Positions 1 to 7,021 of a stretch of 8,686 nucleotides of DNA are shown here, in pieces (the stretch's first letter is position 1; each line of letters opens with the position of its first letter). A model generated the notes under the pieces. The model worked only from the letters and a program-made list of their open reading frames with translations, was not told the origin of the DNA and made no database searches. The stretch is from Leptolyngbyaceae cyanobacterium M65_K2018_010 (GTDB lineage: Bacteria > Cyanobacteriota > Cyanobacteriia > Phormidesmidales > Phormidesmidaceae): positions 1 to 8,686 of the forward strand of contig DVEE01000140.1 of assembly GCA_015295885.1 (NCBI GenBank). Reading direction: 5' to 3'. A program made the position numbers and the translations under genes.

Positions 1-2089
1 TTGTTTCGGCTACGGTTTCGCGGATTTCCAGGATCCCAGCCACGGTGCGTTCCACCGCCTCGCCCCCCTTTAAGGCCGTAGACGAGGCAGAGCGAGCGAC
101 TTCCTCAGCTTCGCGGGCGCTCTCCGCTACCCGTTGAATGGAATCGGTCATCACCTGCACCGAGTTGAGGGTAACCGCGAGTTCCTCGGCCTGGCGCAGA
201 GCATCGGCGGAAAGGCTACGGGCAAAAATCTCGTTTTCCGTGGATCCCTTACTCACCTGCCGAGCGGCCACGCTGACCTGCTCAACAATTTCCCGGAGGT
301 TTTGAATCGTCAGGTTAAAGGAGTCGGCTACAGCTCCTAGCACATCGGCGGTGACCTCAGCCTGCACAGTCAAGTCTCCTCGGGCCGCCCCCTCCACATC
401 ATCGAGTAGGCGAATCACCTGACGTTGCAAGTCTTCCTTCGCCTGCTCCTGTTCTTGGGCCTTGCGCTGGGCCTCACTGGTGGTGGTGAGAATCACTCGG
501 GCCATTTTATTGAAACTGCTAGCTAGGTGGCCAAATTCATCTTCGGACAGGACCGTGGCCCGGGCCGACAGGTTGCCCTCTTGAATCACTGAGTCAAACT
601 GCTGTTGCAGATCACTGACACTGGCTCGCAGGCGTCGCTGGGCCAAATGCCCTGTGCCCAGGGCAGCGCCAAAACCAGCGGCACCGGCGGCCAGGGCCAT
701 AGCGGCATGGATATCCTTGGGCATTGGTCGATTCGGCTGCAGGGTTGAGGCCGCAAAGTTGACGACCCCCACAATCAAGGTGGAGGCTATGCCAGCGGCC
801 AGGGCGACCAGTAAATTTTTGGTTGGCAAAGCTGCGTTGTCTAAAAAGCCCAACCAACCCGATTCACTGGTCGATTCCACCCCGTCAGCCTCTATCGGAG
901 TGAATACGGGTAAGCCCTCCGTCGAGCCAGCAATACTGAACAGATCCTCATCGCTGATGGCGGCCTGGTCAGCCAGATCACTTAAATCAAAGGCGGACAT
1001 GCCACGGCCAAAGTCAACGGTGTCGTCCGTTGAACTGAGCCCCGAGGTACCCACAGAGGGCGTCGTGAACCCTGCAGAGCTATCCGATAGTTCGAAGTCG
1101 GGTAAGCTACCCAGGTCATCAAATTCATCAAATTCATCCAGGAAGTCTACGTTACCTGTGCCGCCGGTACTGGGGCCCTCCAAACTTGAGGAATTGGGGT
1201 AGCCGTTGGCGGGGTAATTCTCCTCAATCCTGGCGGTTGAGGTCAGCTCTCCCAGGTCAAACTCCGAGACGGGGTTCAATACCGTTAGGTCATCGCCGGC
1301 GTCATCGGCGCCGCTGGGCCAGGATGCTGGCGGATTGACAAAGGCTTGGGAGGTCTCCTGGGAAGGAGCTTGAGCAAAGGGGTCAGCCTCTGGCACGGAC
1401 CAAGTCCCTTGCGGCTCCCCAGCACTTTCAGCCGCCCCATAGGCCGCCTCCGCAAAGGGCTGAGCGTTGTCAGCCAGGCCCATCTCCACACCCAGCTCAA
1501 CCTCGGCGGTGCTAAAGGGATCTGCGGCCGCCATTTCAGCCCCATCGGCGGAAGATTCATCCTCAAAGGTAATGTCGTCTAAACTGTCCCCTAACTCCAG
1601 ATCCGCTAGGGCAAAGGGATCAAAGTTTTCGACCGGAACGAAGGGGTCGTCCAGGGCCGCCGGTGCCCTCAGGGGAGGGTTGTCCAGGTCAGCCGTCTCG
1701 GGCCAGGCCAGTTCCTGGCCTAAGGCGTCCAAGCCGTTGGCCGCTGATGGCTGATCTCCCGTCTCCCCTGCCAATTCCCAAGACGGGGCAACGTCGGCAG
1801 CGGCACCAGCCCCCAGGGCCTGTTGGATGTAGTCTAGGCCACTATTGGCGTAATCCACAAACTCAGGCTCTGAGGTGGCTTGTAAGACTGCTCGATACTG
1901 TTCGCTGGCGGTCTCGTATTGTTGTAAGCCGTAGCAGTAGATATGACCCCGTAGCAGCAGCACACTCGGGTCTTGAGGAAACCCTTGAACCAGCCGATCA
2001 ACTATGGCGGCGGCTTCCTGATATTGGCCCTGTATGTAGGCTCTCTCAGCTTTCTGATAGGCTTGAGAGTAATCCATGCCTGAAGCCAT
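1..2089 (-). CDS. pilJ: PilJ-like methyl-accepting chemotaxis protein of the type IV pilus system, 3' end cut by window edge
   Basis: This is a membrane receptor that would signal through CheW-type PilI to a CheA-type kinase to control twitching or phototaxis. The frame stays open for 696 codons from the ATG at 2089 to the left edge, so the C-terminal part is missing. Reading the reverse complement gives these parts in order: a TPR-like helical start (about residues 5-93, with AYQKAERAYIQGQYQEAA); an acidic, Pro/Ala/Ser-rich and probably disordered stretch (about 95-415) with repeated DPF motifs; a membrane hairpin (about 425-447 and 462-477) joined by only about 14 residues; a HAMP domain (about 480-540, with DEFGHLASSFNKM); a second HAMP-like segment (about 557-610, ARGDLTV); and the start of the coiled signalling domain, ending in ERTVAGILEIRETVAET. 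An AGGAGA ribosome binding site precedes the ATG; an in-frame ATG also lies at 2077. It follows pilI by 49 bases. The family call is firm; the exact orthology to pilJ rests on domains and gene order. Confidence 0.93.
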   Translation of the reverse strand, partial: MASGMDYSQAYQKAERAYIQGQYQEAAAIVDRLVQGFPQDPSVLLLRGHIYCYGLQQYETASEQYRAVLQATSEPEFVDYANSGLDYIQQALGAGAAADVAPSWELAGETGDQPSAANGLDALGQELAWPETADLDNPPLRAPAALDDPFVPVENFDPFALADLELGDSLDDITFEDESSADGAEMAAADPFSTAEVELGVEMGLADNAQPFAEAAYGAAESAGEPQGTWSVPEADPFAQAPSQETSQAFVNPPASWPSGADDAGDDLTVLNPVSEFDLGELTSTARIEENYPANGYPNSSSLEGPSTGGTGNVDFLDEFDEFDDLGSLPDFELSDSSAGFTTPSVGTSGLSSTDDTVDFGRGMSAFDLSDLADQAAISDEDLFSIAGSTEGLPVFTPIEADGVESTSESGWLGFLDNAALPTKNLLVALAAGIASTLIVGVVNFAASTLQPNRPMPKDIHAAMALAAGAAGFGAALGTGHLAQRRLRASVSDLQQQFDSVIQEGNLSARATVLSEDEFGHLASSFNKMARVILTTTSEAQRKAQEQEQAKEDLQRQVIRLLDDVEGAARGDLTVQAEVTADVLGAVADSFNLTIQNLREIVEQVSVAARQVSKGSTENEIFARSLSADALRQAEELAVTLNSVQVMTDSIQRVAESAREAEEVARSASSTALKGGEAVERTVAGILEIRETVAET

Positions 2090-2094
2090 AACCT

Positions 2095-2100
2095 TCTCCT
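2095..2100 (-). promoter_or_regulatory. Ribosome binding site of pilJ
   Basis: On the minus strand AGGAGA lies six bases upstream of the ATG at 2089. It is the best Shine-Dalgarno match among the genes of this cluster. It decides for the first of two in-frame ATGs (2089 rather than 2077). Confidence 0.7.
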
Positions 2101-2138
2101 GCCAGTGCAAGGGTCTAACGAGTGAGGACAGATGGGGC

Positions 2139-2669
2139 CTAGGCAGCCCAACGAGCTGAGGAAATCACAGCCACATGGTCTAGCAATCTAAGCACCCTAT
2201 TGTTTTCAGAGGGTAACACCCATTCTCCCTTGAGATAGGGGGCCATCGCATCGGGAACGCCTCGAGGGGCTTGGGTTTTTTCAGAGTTGAGCCATCGGGT
2301 CCCAACGATCCGATTGACGGCTAAGCCTAGCATAGTTCCATGGTATTCAATGGCGATGACGGCGATCTCTGAACGATCGGTATTGAGCATGGTGCTGTAA
2401 CCCAAAAATTGGCCTAGATCCCCCACCCACACCACCCGGCCCTGTTCATTTAAGGTGCCTAGCAGCAGGGGGGAAACATTGGGAATCGGGGTGATGCGAT
2501 CGGGGGACTGCTCAATGATGCGGCGTATACCCGCCGCCGGTAGGGCAAACTCATCTTCAGGAGTGACAAAAAATCTGAGGAACAATTCACCCTCTGGGGT
2601 TACCAGTTCCTGGAGTTCTGGCGCTTGATCCTGCCCAGCCTGGGTTAAAAAGTCAGGGTTGCCTACCAT
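2139..2669 (-). CDS. pilI: PilI, CheW-like adaptor of the pilus chemotaxis system
   Basis: This is a 176-residue cytoplasmic adaptor that would couple the receptor PilJ to a CheA/PilL-type histidine kinase. A single CheW domain covers roughly residues 26-172, with the typical beta-strand pattern: FLRFFVTPEDEFALPAAGIR at the start, then an IPNVSPLLLGTLNEQGRVVWVGDLGQFLG core and the later strands around EIAVIAIEYHGTMLGLAVNRIVG. Its length is close to that of stand-alone CheW proteins of pilus clusters, with a short extra N-terminus of about 25 residues. It lies 29 bases after pilH and 49 bases before pilJ on the same strand, which suggests co-transcription. The ATG at 2669 has only a weak AGG-type ribosome binding site (AGGCCAAGCATATG), so the start is less certain than the family. 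Confidence 0.94.
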   Translation of the reverse strand: MVGNPDFLTQAGQDQAPELQELVTPEGELFLRFFVTPEDEFALPAAGIRRIIEQSPDRITPIPNVSPLLLGTLNEQGRVVWVGDLGQFLGYSTMLNTDRSEIAVIAIEYHGTMLGLAVNRIVGTRWLNSEKTQAPRGVPDAMAPYLKGEWVLPSENNRVLRLLDHVAVISSARWAA

Positions 2670-2687
2670 ATGCTTGGCCTAAACGTG

Positions 2688-2698
2688 ATTACAGTAAT
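2688..2698. repeat. Short palindrome in the pilH-pilI gap
   Basis: ATTACAGTAAT is a perfect 11-base palindrome (5-base arms around one central base) immediately after the pilH stop. The loop is too short for an RNA hairpin, so if it matters it would be as a protein-binding site. It may be chance. Confidence 0.25.
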
Positions 2699-3064
2699 TT
2701 AGCCTCGAAGTAATTGTTTCACCGTGCCTACTAACTCAGCCGGTTGAAAGGGTTTAGCAATATAGGCGTCTGCTCCCTGCTTCATGCCCCAATAGCGATC
2801 GAACTCTTCTCCCTTGGAGGAACACATCACTACCGGTAGATGCTGGGTAATTGGATCAGCTTTAATCCGCCGACAGAGTTCATACCCATTCATACGAGGC
2901 ATGACAATATCCAGAACAACCACATCGGGAGGATGGGTGTGGATTTGCTCCAGAGCTTCCACACCATCAGCGGCCATAGTGACCTCTAAACCAATGCCCT
3001 TGAGCAAATCGGTAATCATCTCCCGTTGCGAAAGGCTATCTTCTACCACCAAAACTGTGCTCAT
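2699..3064 (-). CDS. pilH: PilH, CheY-like single-domain response regulator
   Basis: This 121-residue protein is a stand-alone receiver domain that accepts a phosphoryl group from a CheA/PilL-type kinase. The residues required for phosphorylation are all visible: acidic pair E8-D9, phospho-acceptor D52 in VVVLDIVMPRMNGYE, S82 at the Thr/Ser switch position, Y101 and conserved K104 in YIAKPF. The segment SSKGEEFDRYWGMKQGADAY is characteristic of cyanobacterial PilH-type regulators. The length is that of a bare CheY fold with no output domain, so it acts through protein contacts or as a phosphate sink. It sits between pilG and pilI, but a 260-base gap separates it from pilG. Confidence 0.95.
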   Translation of the reverse strand: MSTVLVVEDSLSQREMITDLLKGIGLEVTMAADGVEALEQIHTHPPDVVVLDIVMPRMNGYELCRRIKADPITQHLPVVMCSSKGEEFDRYWGMKQGADAYIAKPFQPAELVGTVKQLLRG

Positions 3065-3324
3065 AGGTTAACCCGTAACAGGCCCGATAAATGACAGGAA
3101 TGCCAGGTCGGATGCCATAAGCAAACCTGAGATAACCCCCAGTAGTCCCTATCAAAGTGGTTCCTTTGCCCATAAGCATACCCAATGCCCCAGCTGAGGC
3201 TGTCGTTGGCTGCCAATTTTACCCTGGCCCCCCTTTCTCTCAGGACTCACCCGAGCCGATGGTTCAGATTATGGCGAAACTTTTTAACCCTGGGGGGCTG
3301 CCGCCATTGATCCTAAATCTACGT
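3065..3324. other. 260-base intergenic region between pilG and pilH
   Basis: This is a long gap inside an otherwise tight minus-strand cluster. I see no convincing gene. A minus-strand frame starting near 3175 stays open for about 47 codons, but it overlaps the pilH start and has no recognisable family or ribosome binding site. The region contains a perfect 11-base palindrome at 3206-3216. No convincing -35/-10 pair or intrinsic terminator was found, although its length would allow a separate promoter for pilHIJ. Confidence 0.5.
3206..3216. repeat. Palindrome TTGGCTGCCAA in the pilG-pilH gap
   Basis: The arms TTGGC and GCCAA flank a single base. This is operator-like rather than hairpin-like, and it lies about 142 bases upstream of the pilH start. 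No known regulator is assigned. Confidence 0.3.
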
Positions 3325-4596
3325 CTAATGGGATATCCGCACACCAGGCAGGTCGAAATCTGCATCGGTCGATAACGCATCCGATAGTAGTTGATCGGGG
3401 TGGGGCTGATTCGGTTCGCCTGGCCCCACGTATTTTTCCACTAGGGTGAGCAGTTCGCTCGCGCCGAAGGGTTTGGTTAAATAATCCGTAGCCCCCACCA
3501 TTCGAGCCCGTACCCGATCTAAAAAGCCATCTTTACCGGTCAGCATGACCATCGGTGTTTGGCGAAAGGGTGGGGCCTGACGCAGCATAGCGCATAGGGT
3601 ATAGCCATCTAACTCGGGCATGGCAATATCACACAGAATTAAATCGGGTTGCAGGTCAAACAGTAACCCCAGGGCCTTGAGGGGGTTACTAATGGAAGTA
3701 GCTGCATACCCCTGGTCGCACAAAATGGTCTCTACGGTTTCTCGAATTACTGTGCTGTCATCCACGCAAACTACCCGGGGAGGCCGTGGCGGCCAAGCCG
3801 GTCGCGGGGTTGCTAGCTGAACCTGGGAGGCTGATGGGGCCAAGGTGACATGGCCTTGTTGAAGGGCTGGGAGCAGGTAGCGAGCCACGGCCACCAAGTC
3901 CTGATCAAGATAACGGGCGATTTGTCGTAGGGAGGTTTGCCCATCTAGCCAGTCTTCTCGGTGTAGGCAGGTGGCCGGGGCCAGGCTAGTTTGAAAAGCA
4001 CCGGGGTCAATTAATACGGGACATTGGTCTGGGGATTGGAGTTGAGGGTGCAACTGATGCCAAGTTTGGATTTGCTGGGTTAGCCCTGGGATCAACTCAC
4101 TGACCTTGTGGGTCATCAATTGGGGGCTGAGGGCTGAGCTCAATTGAAAAACAAAGGACCCCTGTCGCAAGCTCAGCAGATCGAAGAGGGTTTCCTGCAC
4201 CATGTGCCGGAGTATGGCCCGGCCTTGATCGGGGGTGATCAGATGCTGCTCCAGCATGGTCCAGAGGGTGCCGTACTCTAGGGAGTTCAAAGTTGCGATC
4301 GCAGAAGTCCTACTTGGGTCCGGCAGAGACTGCTGCTTGCCATAACGGTACAGGTGGTCTCGCAAGCGATTCAGGCTGTTACTGGTATTGCCGGCATAGA
4401 TCACCTGTCCGTTGGCCCAGAACAGCAACCATGCCTGGATAGACTCCGATCCATTTAGAGGGGATTCAGACCCACGATTGAAGTTTTGAGAGGGGTAGGT
4501 TCCGTAGCTTTCCAGGTAAAGTTCGCCCGTGCGTTGTCCCAGTTCGATTAACTGCAGAATGCTGCGAATATCAATTTCAGACAGATCGCCTTGCAT
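3325..4596 (-). CDS. pilG: PatA-like response regulator (PATAN domain plus receiver), PilG position
   Basis: This 423-residue cytoplasmic regulator belongs to the cyanobacterial PatA/PixG/PilG group. The N-terminal PATAN (DUF4388) domain starts at residue 1 with MQGDLSEIDIRSILQLIELG and continues through GELYLES, WLLFWANGQVIYAGN and the helical part to about residue 190. It carries a Ser/Asn/Gly-rich insertion at about 33-53. A conserved helical segment follows (about 212-250, WLDGQTSLRQIARYLDQD). The C-terminal receiver spans about 273-392, with D279-D280, phospho-acceptor D323 in LILCDIAMPELDGY, T353 and K375 in YLTKPF, so it should be phosphorylatable. A 30-residue tail follows. It is the first gene of the minus-strand cluster and faces hmpF across about 600 bases. 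In related systems PATAN regulators act on pilus extension motors or on gene expression; which applies here cannot be told from sequence. Confidence 0.94.
   Translation of the reverse strand: MQGDLSEIDIRSILQLIELGQRTGELYLESYGTYPSQNFNRGSESPLNGSESIQAWLLFWANGQVIYAGNTSNSLNRLRDHLYRYGKQQSLPDPSRTSAIATLNSLEYGTLWTMLEQHLITPDQGRAILRHMVQETLFDLLSLRQGSFVFQLSSALSPQLMTHKVSELIPGLTQQIQTWHQLHPQLQSPDQCPVLIDPGAFQTSLAPATCLHREDWLDGQTSLRQIARYLDQDLVAVARYLLPALQQGHVTLAPSASQVQLATPRPAWPPRPPRVVCVDDSTVIRETVETILCDQGYAATSISNPLKALGLLFDLQPDLILCDIAMPELDGYTLCAMLRQAPPFRQTPMVMLTGKDGFLDRVRARMVGATDYLTKPFGASELLTLVEKYVGPGEPNQPHPDQLLSDALSTDADFDLPGVRISH
4295..4302. repeat. HIP1 octamer GCGATCGC
   Basis: This is the highly iterated palindrome of many cyanobacterial genomes, here inside pilG. 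It is the one perfect copy I found; near matches such as GCGATCGA and GCGATCGG occur elsewhere in the cluster. It supports a cyanobacterial origin. Confidence 0.7.
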
Positions 4597-4822
4597 GGGG
4601 TAACCAAACCCTAAATAGTTGAGGCAACCCTGGCAGGCAGGGCTGTCTGTTGAACCCCAGGAACTCTCGCTAGCCCCTAGGCCAATCTCTGCCTCAAGTA
4701 TAGAGGGAATAGCCAGACTCTGGAAATTTCAGAGCCATCGGCTGAGTTCATGCCCTTACACTTCCCCCCAGGCTAAATTCAACGAGCCCAGACCTGAGCC
4801 GAGGATCAGATTAAAGCATCCT

Positions 4823-4850
4823 CATCTATCCTAGGGACTGAGCGAGTCAA
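4823..4850 (-). promoter_or_regulatory. Candidate promoter for the pil cluster
   Basis: On the minus strand TTGACT (4850-4845) is a near-perfect -35 element. Sixteen bases further on is TAGATG (4828-4823), a weak -10. It points toward pilG about 230 bases away, so the transcript would have a long leader. The -35 is convincing; the -10 is not. Confidence 0.35.
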
Positions 4851-4926
4851 ACAGAGCTACCTCCAGGCCATTGGGGGCCATCCTGAAGCAGCCTTGAATT
4901 CCCTGTAAAGGTCCGGTTTCGACCCA

Positions 4927-4944
4927 TTGTGCAGGGGATCACAA
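4927..4944. promoter_or_regulatory. CRP/SyCRP1-like binding palindrome
   Basis: TTGTGCAGGGGATCACAA has perfect TTGTG/CACAA arms and matches the CRP consensus TGTGA-N6-TCACA at nine of ten positions (C replaces A in the left half). A TATAGT hexamer begins three bases downstream. In Synechocystis, cAMP and SyCRP1 are known to control pilus-based motility, so a site between two motility loci is plausible. No start site is known here, so activation or repression cannot be inferred. Confidence 0.45.
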
Positions 4945-5203
4945 GCTATAGTAGGAACACCCTTGGTCCGACACATTGGTTGCCTATTGGCACCAGCAAA
5001 GGGGATCCGGTCGTTCTAGCCCCCTTGCAGGGCTGACGTAATGGCCCCCTTGAGCAGGTGGATGCAACGGACAGGAATGCCCAGACTATGGGAAATATCT
5101 TGATCCCCAGATGGCCTTCGGTGTGATCGCCGGATCCTATTCTTTGGGCATAATTTACAGTTATGGAAGGTTGTTTGAGTCCAACGTAACGAGGATCACC
5201 AGC

Positions 5204-6964
5204 GTGCTGTACCTAGCGGAAGTCCAGAAGAAAAGCGGATTCATTGGCACTGGTAAACCTGAGTTTAAGTTGCTAGCTTGCCAGCGCAGTGAACATAGTT
5301 GGAGTGCGGTTACCGGGGATGAGATTCTGATGGCCCCCGATGATGCCTCCTATAATGCTGGGGCTCTGGTTATGGTGGAGGTCAATGGGGGTCGCCAGGT
5401 GCAGCGTCACTACGAAGCCGGCCGAGCCCTGACCAACATTTTGCAGACCTTTTCTAACCTGAGTAAAAAGTCTAAAACCCAGGAAGAAGAGATTGAGCAA
5501 TGGAAACAGTCCCTCACCTTCCAAAGCCAGGAACTCAATCGCCGCGAGCTGGAAATTGAAGCCCGCCAAGAACAGCTAGAGCAAGCCGAGGCCGACCTGG
5601 AACAGCTGGAGGCCCAGCGGCAGGAAATTGAACAACTCCGCCTCACCCTCACCCAACAACAGGAAGAACTGGAACGCAAAACCCAGGATTTGGAAGGAGC
5701 TTGGGCCCACCTTAAGGGTGAAATGCGGCGGTTTGAGGAGCAAAAAGGAACCGTTGCGGGCTCAGTTGGACTCGACCCCAACCATAGGGAAGCCATTCAA
5801 ACGGCTCTCAACCGTCTGACCGAAGCGGTTGCCCCCATGGAGGTCTTGCGGGAACCCCTCACCCATGCCACCGATGGCCTGAACTACCATCAGGGGTTAT
5901 TGGGCGACTATCGCCAAACCCTAGAAAATCAGCGCCAGGATCTGGAGCAGCAGCAGCAGCAGCTGGAGCAGCAAACCCTGGAAATCAGCCGCCGCTGGGC
6001 CGACTGGCACCAGGCTGAAGCCGCTTTGATTGCCCAAAGGGAAGACCTAAAGTTCCGCCAGCAATGGCTGAAGGGTCAACAAGACCAAATTCAAGCTCAT
6101 TCCCAGACCTTACAGGCCCAAGCCAGCCTGCATCACCAACTCTATGGGCTGCTCAATACCAGTGACAAGGTTCGCCTCAGCAAGAAAGTTAATGTAGCTG
6201 CCCTAGATGCCATGCCACTGGACGACTTGCAGACACTGGTCAGGGAGTTAGAGGCAGACCTGGACCAGGTGTCTCGCTTTGTATCCGATCAAGAAGAAGA
6301 GCTCACCCTTGAGCAACAGGCCATTGAAGAGATTAAGGCCAGAATGGCTGAAGCTAGTGAATTTGACCGACTTCAGATGGAAGCGGATCTGGCCGAGGAG
6401 GAAGACCGGTTTCAGATGCTCAATGAAACCCTGGTGGGTCAGCGCCGTAATTTACTTGAACGGGCAGAGGTGCTGAGCCAACACCAGGCGGTGCTGCGTC
6501 GTCGCCAGGGTCTGGAAGTGGAGGAATCTCCTGTGCCGGCGGTGGATTTGGAACCCTTACTCAATACCTTAGATGAGCAGCGTCAGCATACCATGGAGGC
6601 TATTCAAGCCCTGGAAGCCGAGGCCAAACAAACTCAGACTCTGATCAACCAGTTGAAGGCAGAGATTGCCGCCCAAGAGACAGCTCTGAACAATCGCCGG
6701 ACTGAACTAGAAACCTTGGAAACTGAACTTCGTCAACGACAGCAAAATCTGGCTAGTGCCATGGGTAAGCTAGCGGTTTGCGAAGAACTGCTGAGTCCTG
6801 CCCAGGATAGTACCAATGGCCTGCGACAGTCCCTGGAAAGTTTGGCCAACGGGGTCGCTAAGATTCAAGAGGTGAATGACTACCAGTTGCAGGCGATCAC
6901 TGAACTGAGGCAAACCATCCTTAGTGCTGAGACAGATACGCTGCAGTCCAGCCAGGCGGCTTAG
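5204..6964 (+). CDS. hmpF: HmpF-type pilus motility protein, coiled coil
   Basis: This 586-residue cytoplasmic coiled-coil protein belongs to the HmpF family, which in motile filamentous cyanobacteria is needed for type IV pilus activity and localises at cell poles. I chose the GTG at 5204: it places the family N-terminus (V/M-LYLAEVQK) at residue 1 and has GAGG nine bases upstream. The frame is open upstream to an ATG at 5111, but the extra 31 residues do not resemble the family. A small globular N-terminal domain (about 1-88, with LLACQRSEHSW, GALVMVEVN and GRALTNILQTFS) precedes long Glu/Gln/Leu-rich coiled coils (about 90-310), including five consecutive Gln at 249-253. A conserved segment (about 309-440, with FVSDQEEEL and LNETLVGQRRNLL) and a second coiled region follow. 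Its position divergent from pilGHIJ supports the call. Confidence 0.9.
   Translation: MLYLAEVQKKSGFIGTGKPEFKLLACQRSEHSWSAVTGDEILMAPDDASYNAGALVMVEVNGGRQVQRHYEAGRALTNILQTFSNLSKKSKTQEEEIEQWKQSLTFQSQELNRRELEIEARQEQLEQAEADLEQLEAQRQEIEQLRLTLTQQQEELERKTQDLEGAWAHLKGEMRRFEEQKGTVAGSVGLDPNHREAIQTALNRLTEAVAPMEVLREPLTHATDGLNYHQGLLGDYRQTLENQRQDLEQQQQQLEQQTLEISRRWADWHQAEAALIAQREDLKFRQQWLKGQQDQIQAHSQTLQAQASLHHQLYGLLNTSDKVRLSKKVNVAALDAMPLDDLQTLVRELEADLDQVSRFVSDQEEELTLEQQAIEEIKARMAEASEFDRLQMEADLAEEEDRFQMLNETLVGQRRNLLERAEVLSQHQAVLRRRQGLEVEESPVPAVDLEPLLNTLDEQRQHTMEAIQALEAEAKQTQTLINQLKAEIAAQETALNNRRTELETLETELRQRQQNLASAMGKLAVCEELLSPAQDSTNGLRQSLESLANGVAKIQEVNDYQLQAITELRQTILSAETDTLQSSQAA
5948..5962 (+). repeat. Five tandem CAG codons in hmpF
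   Basis: Five perfect CAG triplets encode Gln 249-253 in the first coiled-coil region, and the flanking codons repeat the Leu-Glu-Gln pattern. A tract like this can change length by slippage in whole codons and so alter the coiled-coil register. Confidence 0.7.
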
Positions 6965-7021
6965 ACGGTTTGACCTCAAGCTCCTGGTTCTTCCGCTCCT
7001 GTGATTTCCTAGCCCCCACCC

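Larger units (their letters stand above)
4597..5203. other. Divergent intergenic region between pilG and hmpF
   Basis: About 600 bases contain no supported gene and must carry the control signals for both directions. Visible elements are a candidate minus-strand promoter (4823-4850), a CRP-like palindrome (4927-4944) followed by TATAGT at 4947-4952, and CATAAT at 5149-5154 without a good -35. GGGGATC (5001-5007) and GATCCCC (5102-5108) form a 7-base inverted repeat, and GCCCCCTTG occurs twice (near 5019 and 5044). Small open frames on the plus strand here lack any family resemblance or ribosome binding site. Confidence 0.6.

Noticed and set aside
654..1202. 182-codon plus-strand open frame
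   Set aside because: It lies antisense to the acidic linker of pilJ. The Asp/Glu-rich codons of pilJ rarely give stops in that frame; the predicted protein is Ser/Pro/Lys/Ala low-complexity with no family features.
1663..2091. 142-codon plus-strand open frame
   Set aside because: It is antisense to the N-terminal part of pilJ, where the minus strand encodes a clear TPR-like sequence with a strong ribosome binding site.
3065..3324. Riboswitch in the pilG-pilH gap, for example for cyclic di-GMP
   Set aside because: The purine-rich stretch suggested one, but I could not build the conserved paired elements or loop motifs of any class that I know.
3157..3375. 72-codon plus-strand open frame starting with GTG
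   Set aside because: It runs into the 3' end of pilG on the opposite strand, has no ribosome binding site, and its Pro-rich product resembles nothing known.
4619..4834. 71-codon plus-strand open frame upstream of hmpF
   Set aside because: It has no start context and no family resemblance, and it covers the candidate promoter of the pil cluster.
4823..4850. Similarity of the spacer CTCAGTCCCTAGG to a widely used synthetic sigma-70 promoter
   Set aside because: The match is short, the -10 is poor and the surroundings are ordinary chromosomal DNA; probably chance rather than an engineered element.
5410..5796. 128-codon minus-strand open frame
   Set aside because: It is antisense to the coiled-coil region of hmpF; its Ser/Cys/Trp-rich composition is the mirror of Glu/Gln/Leu codons.
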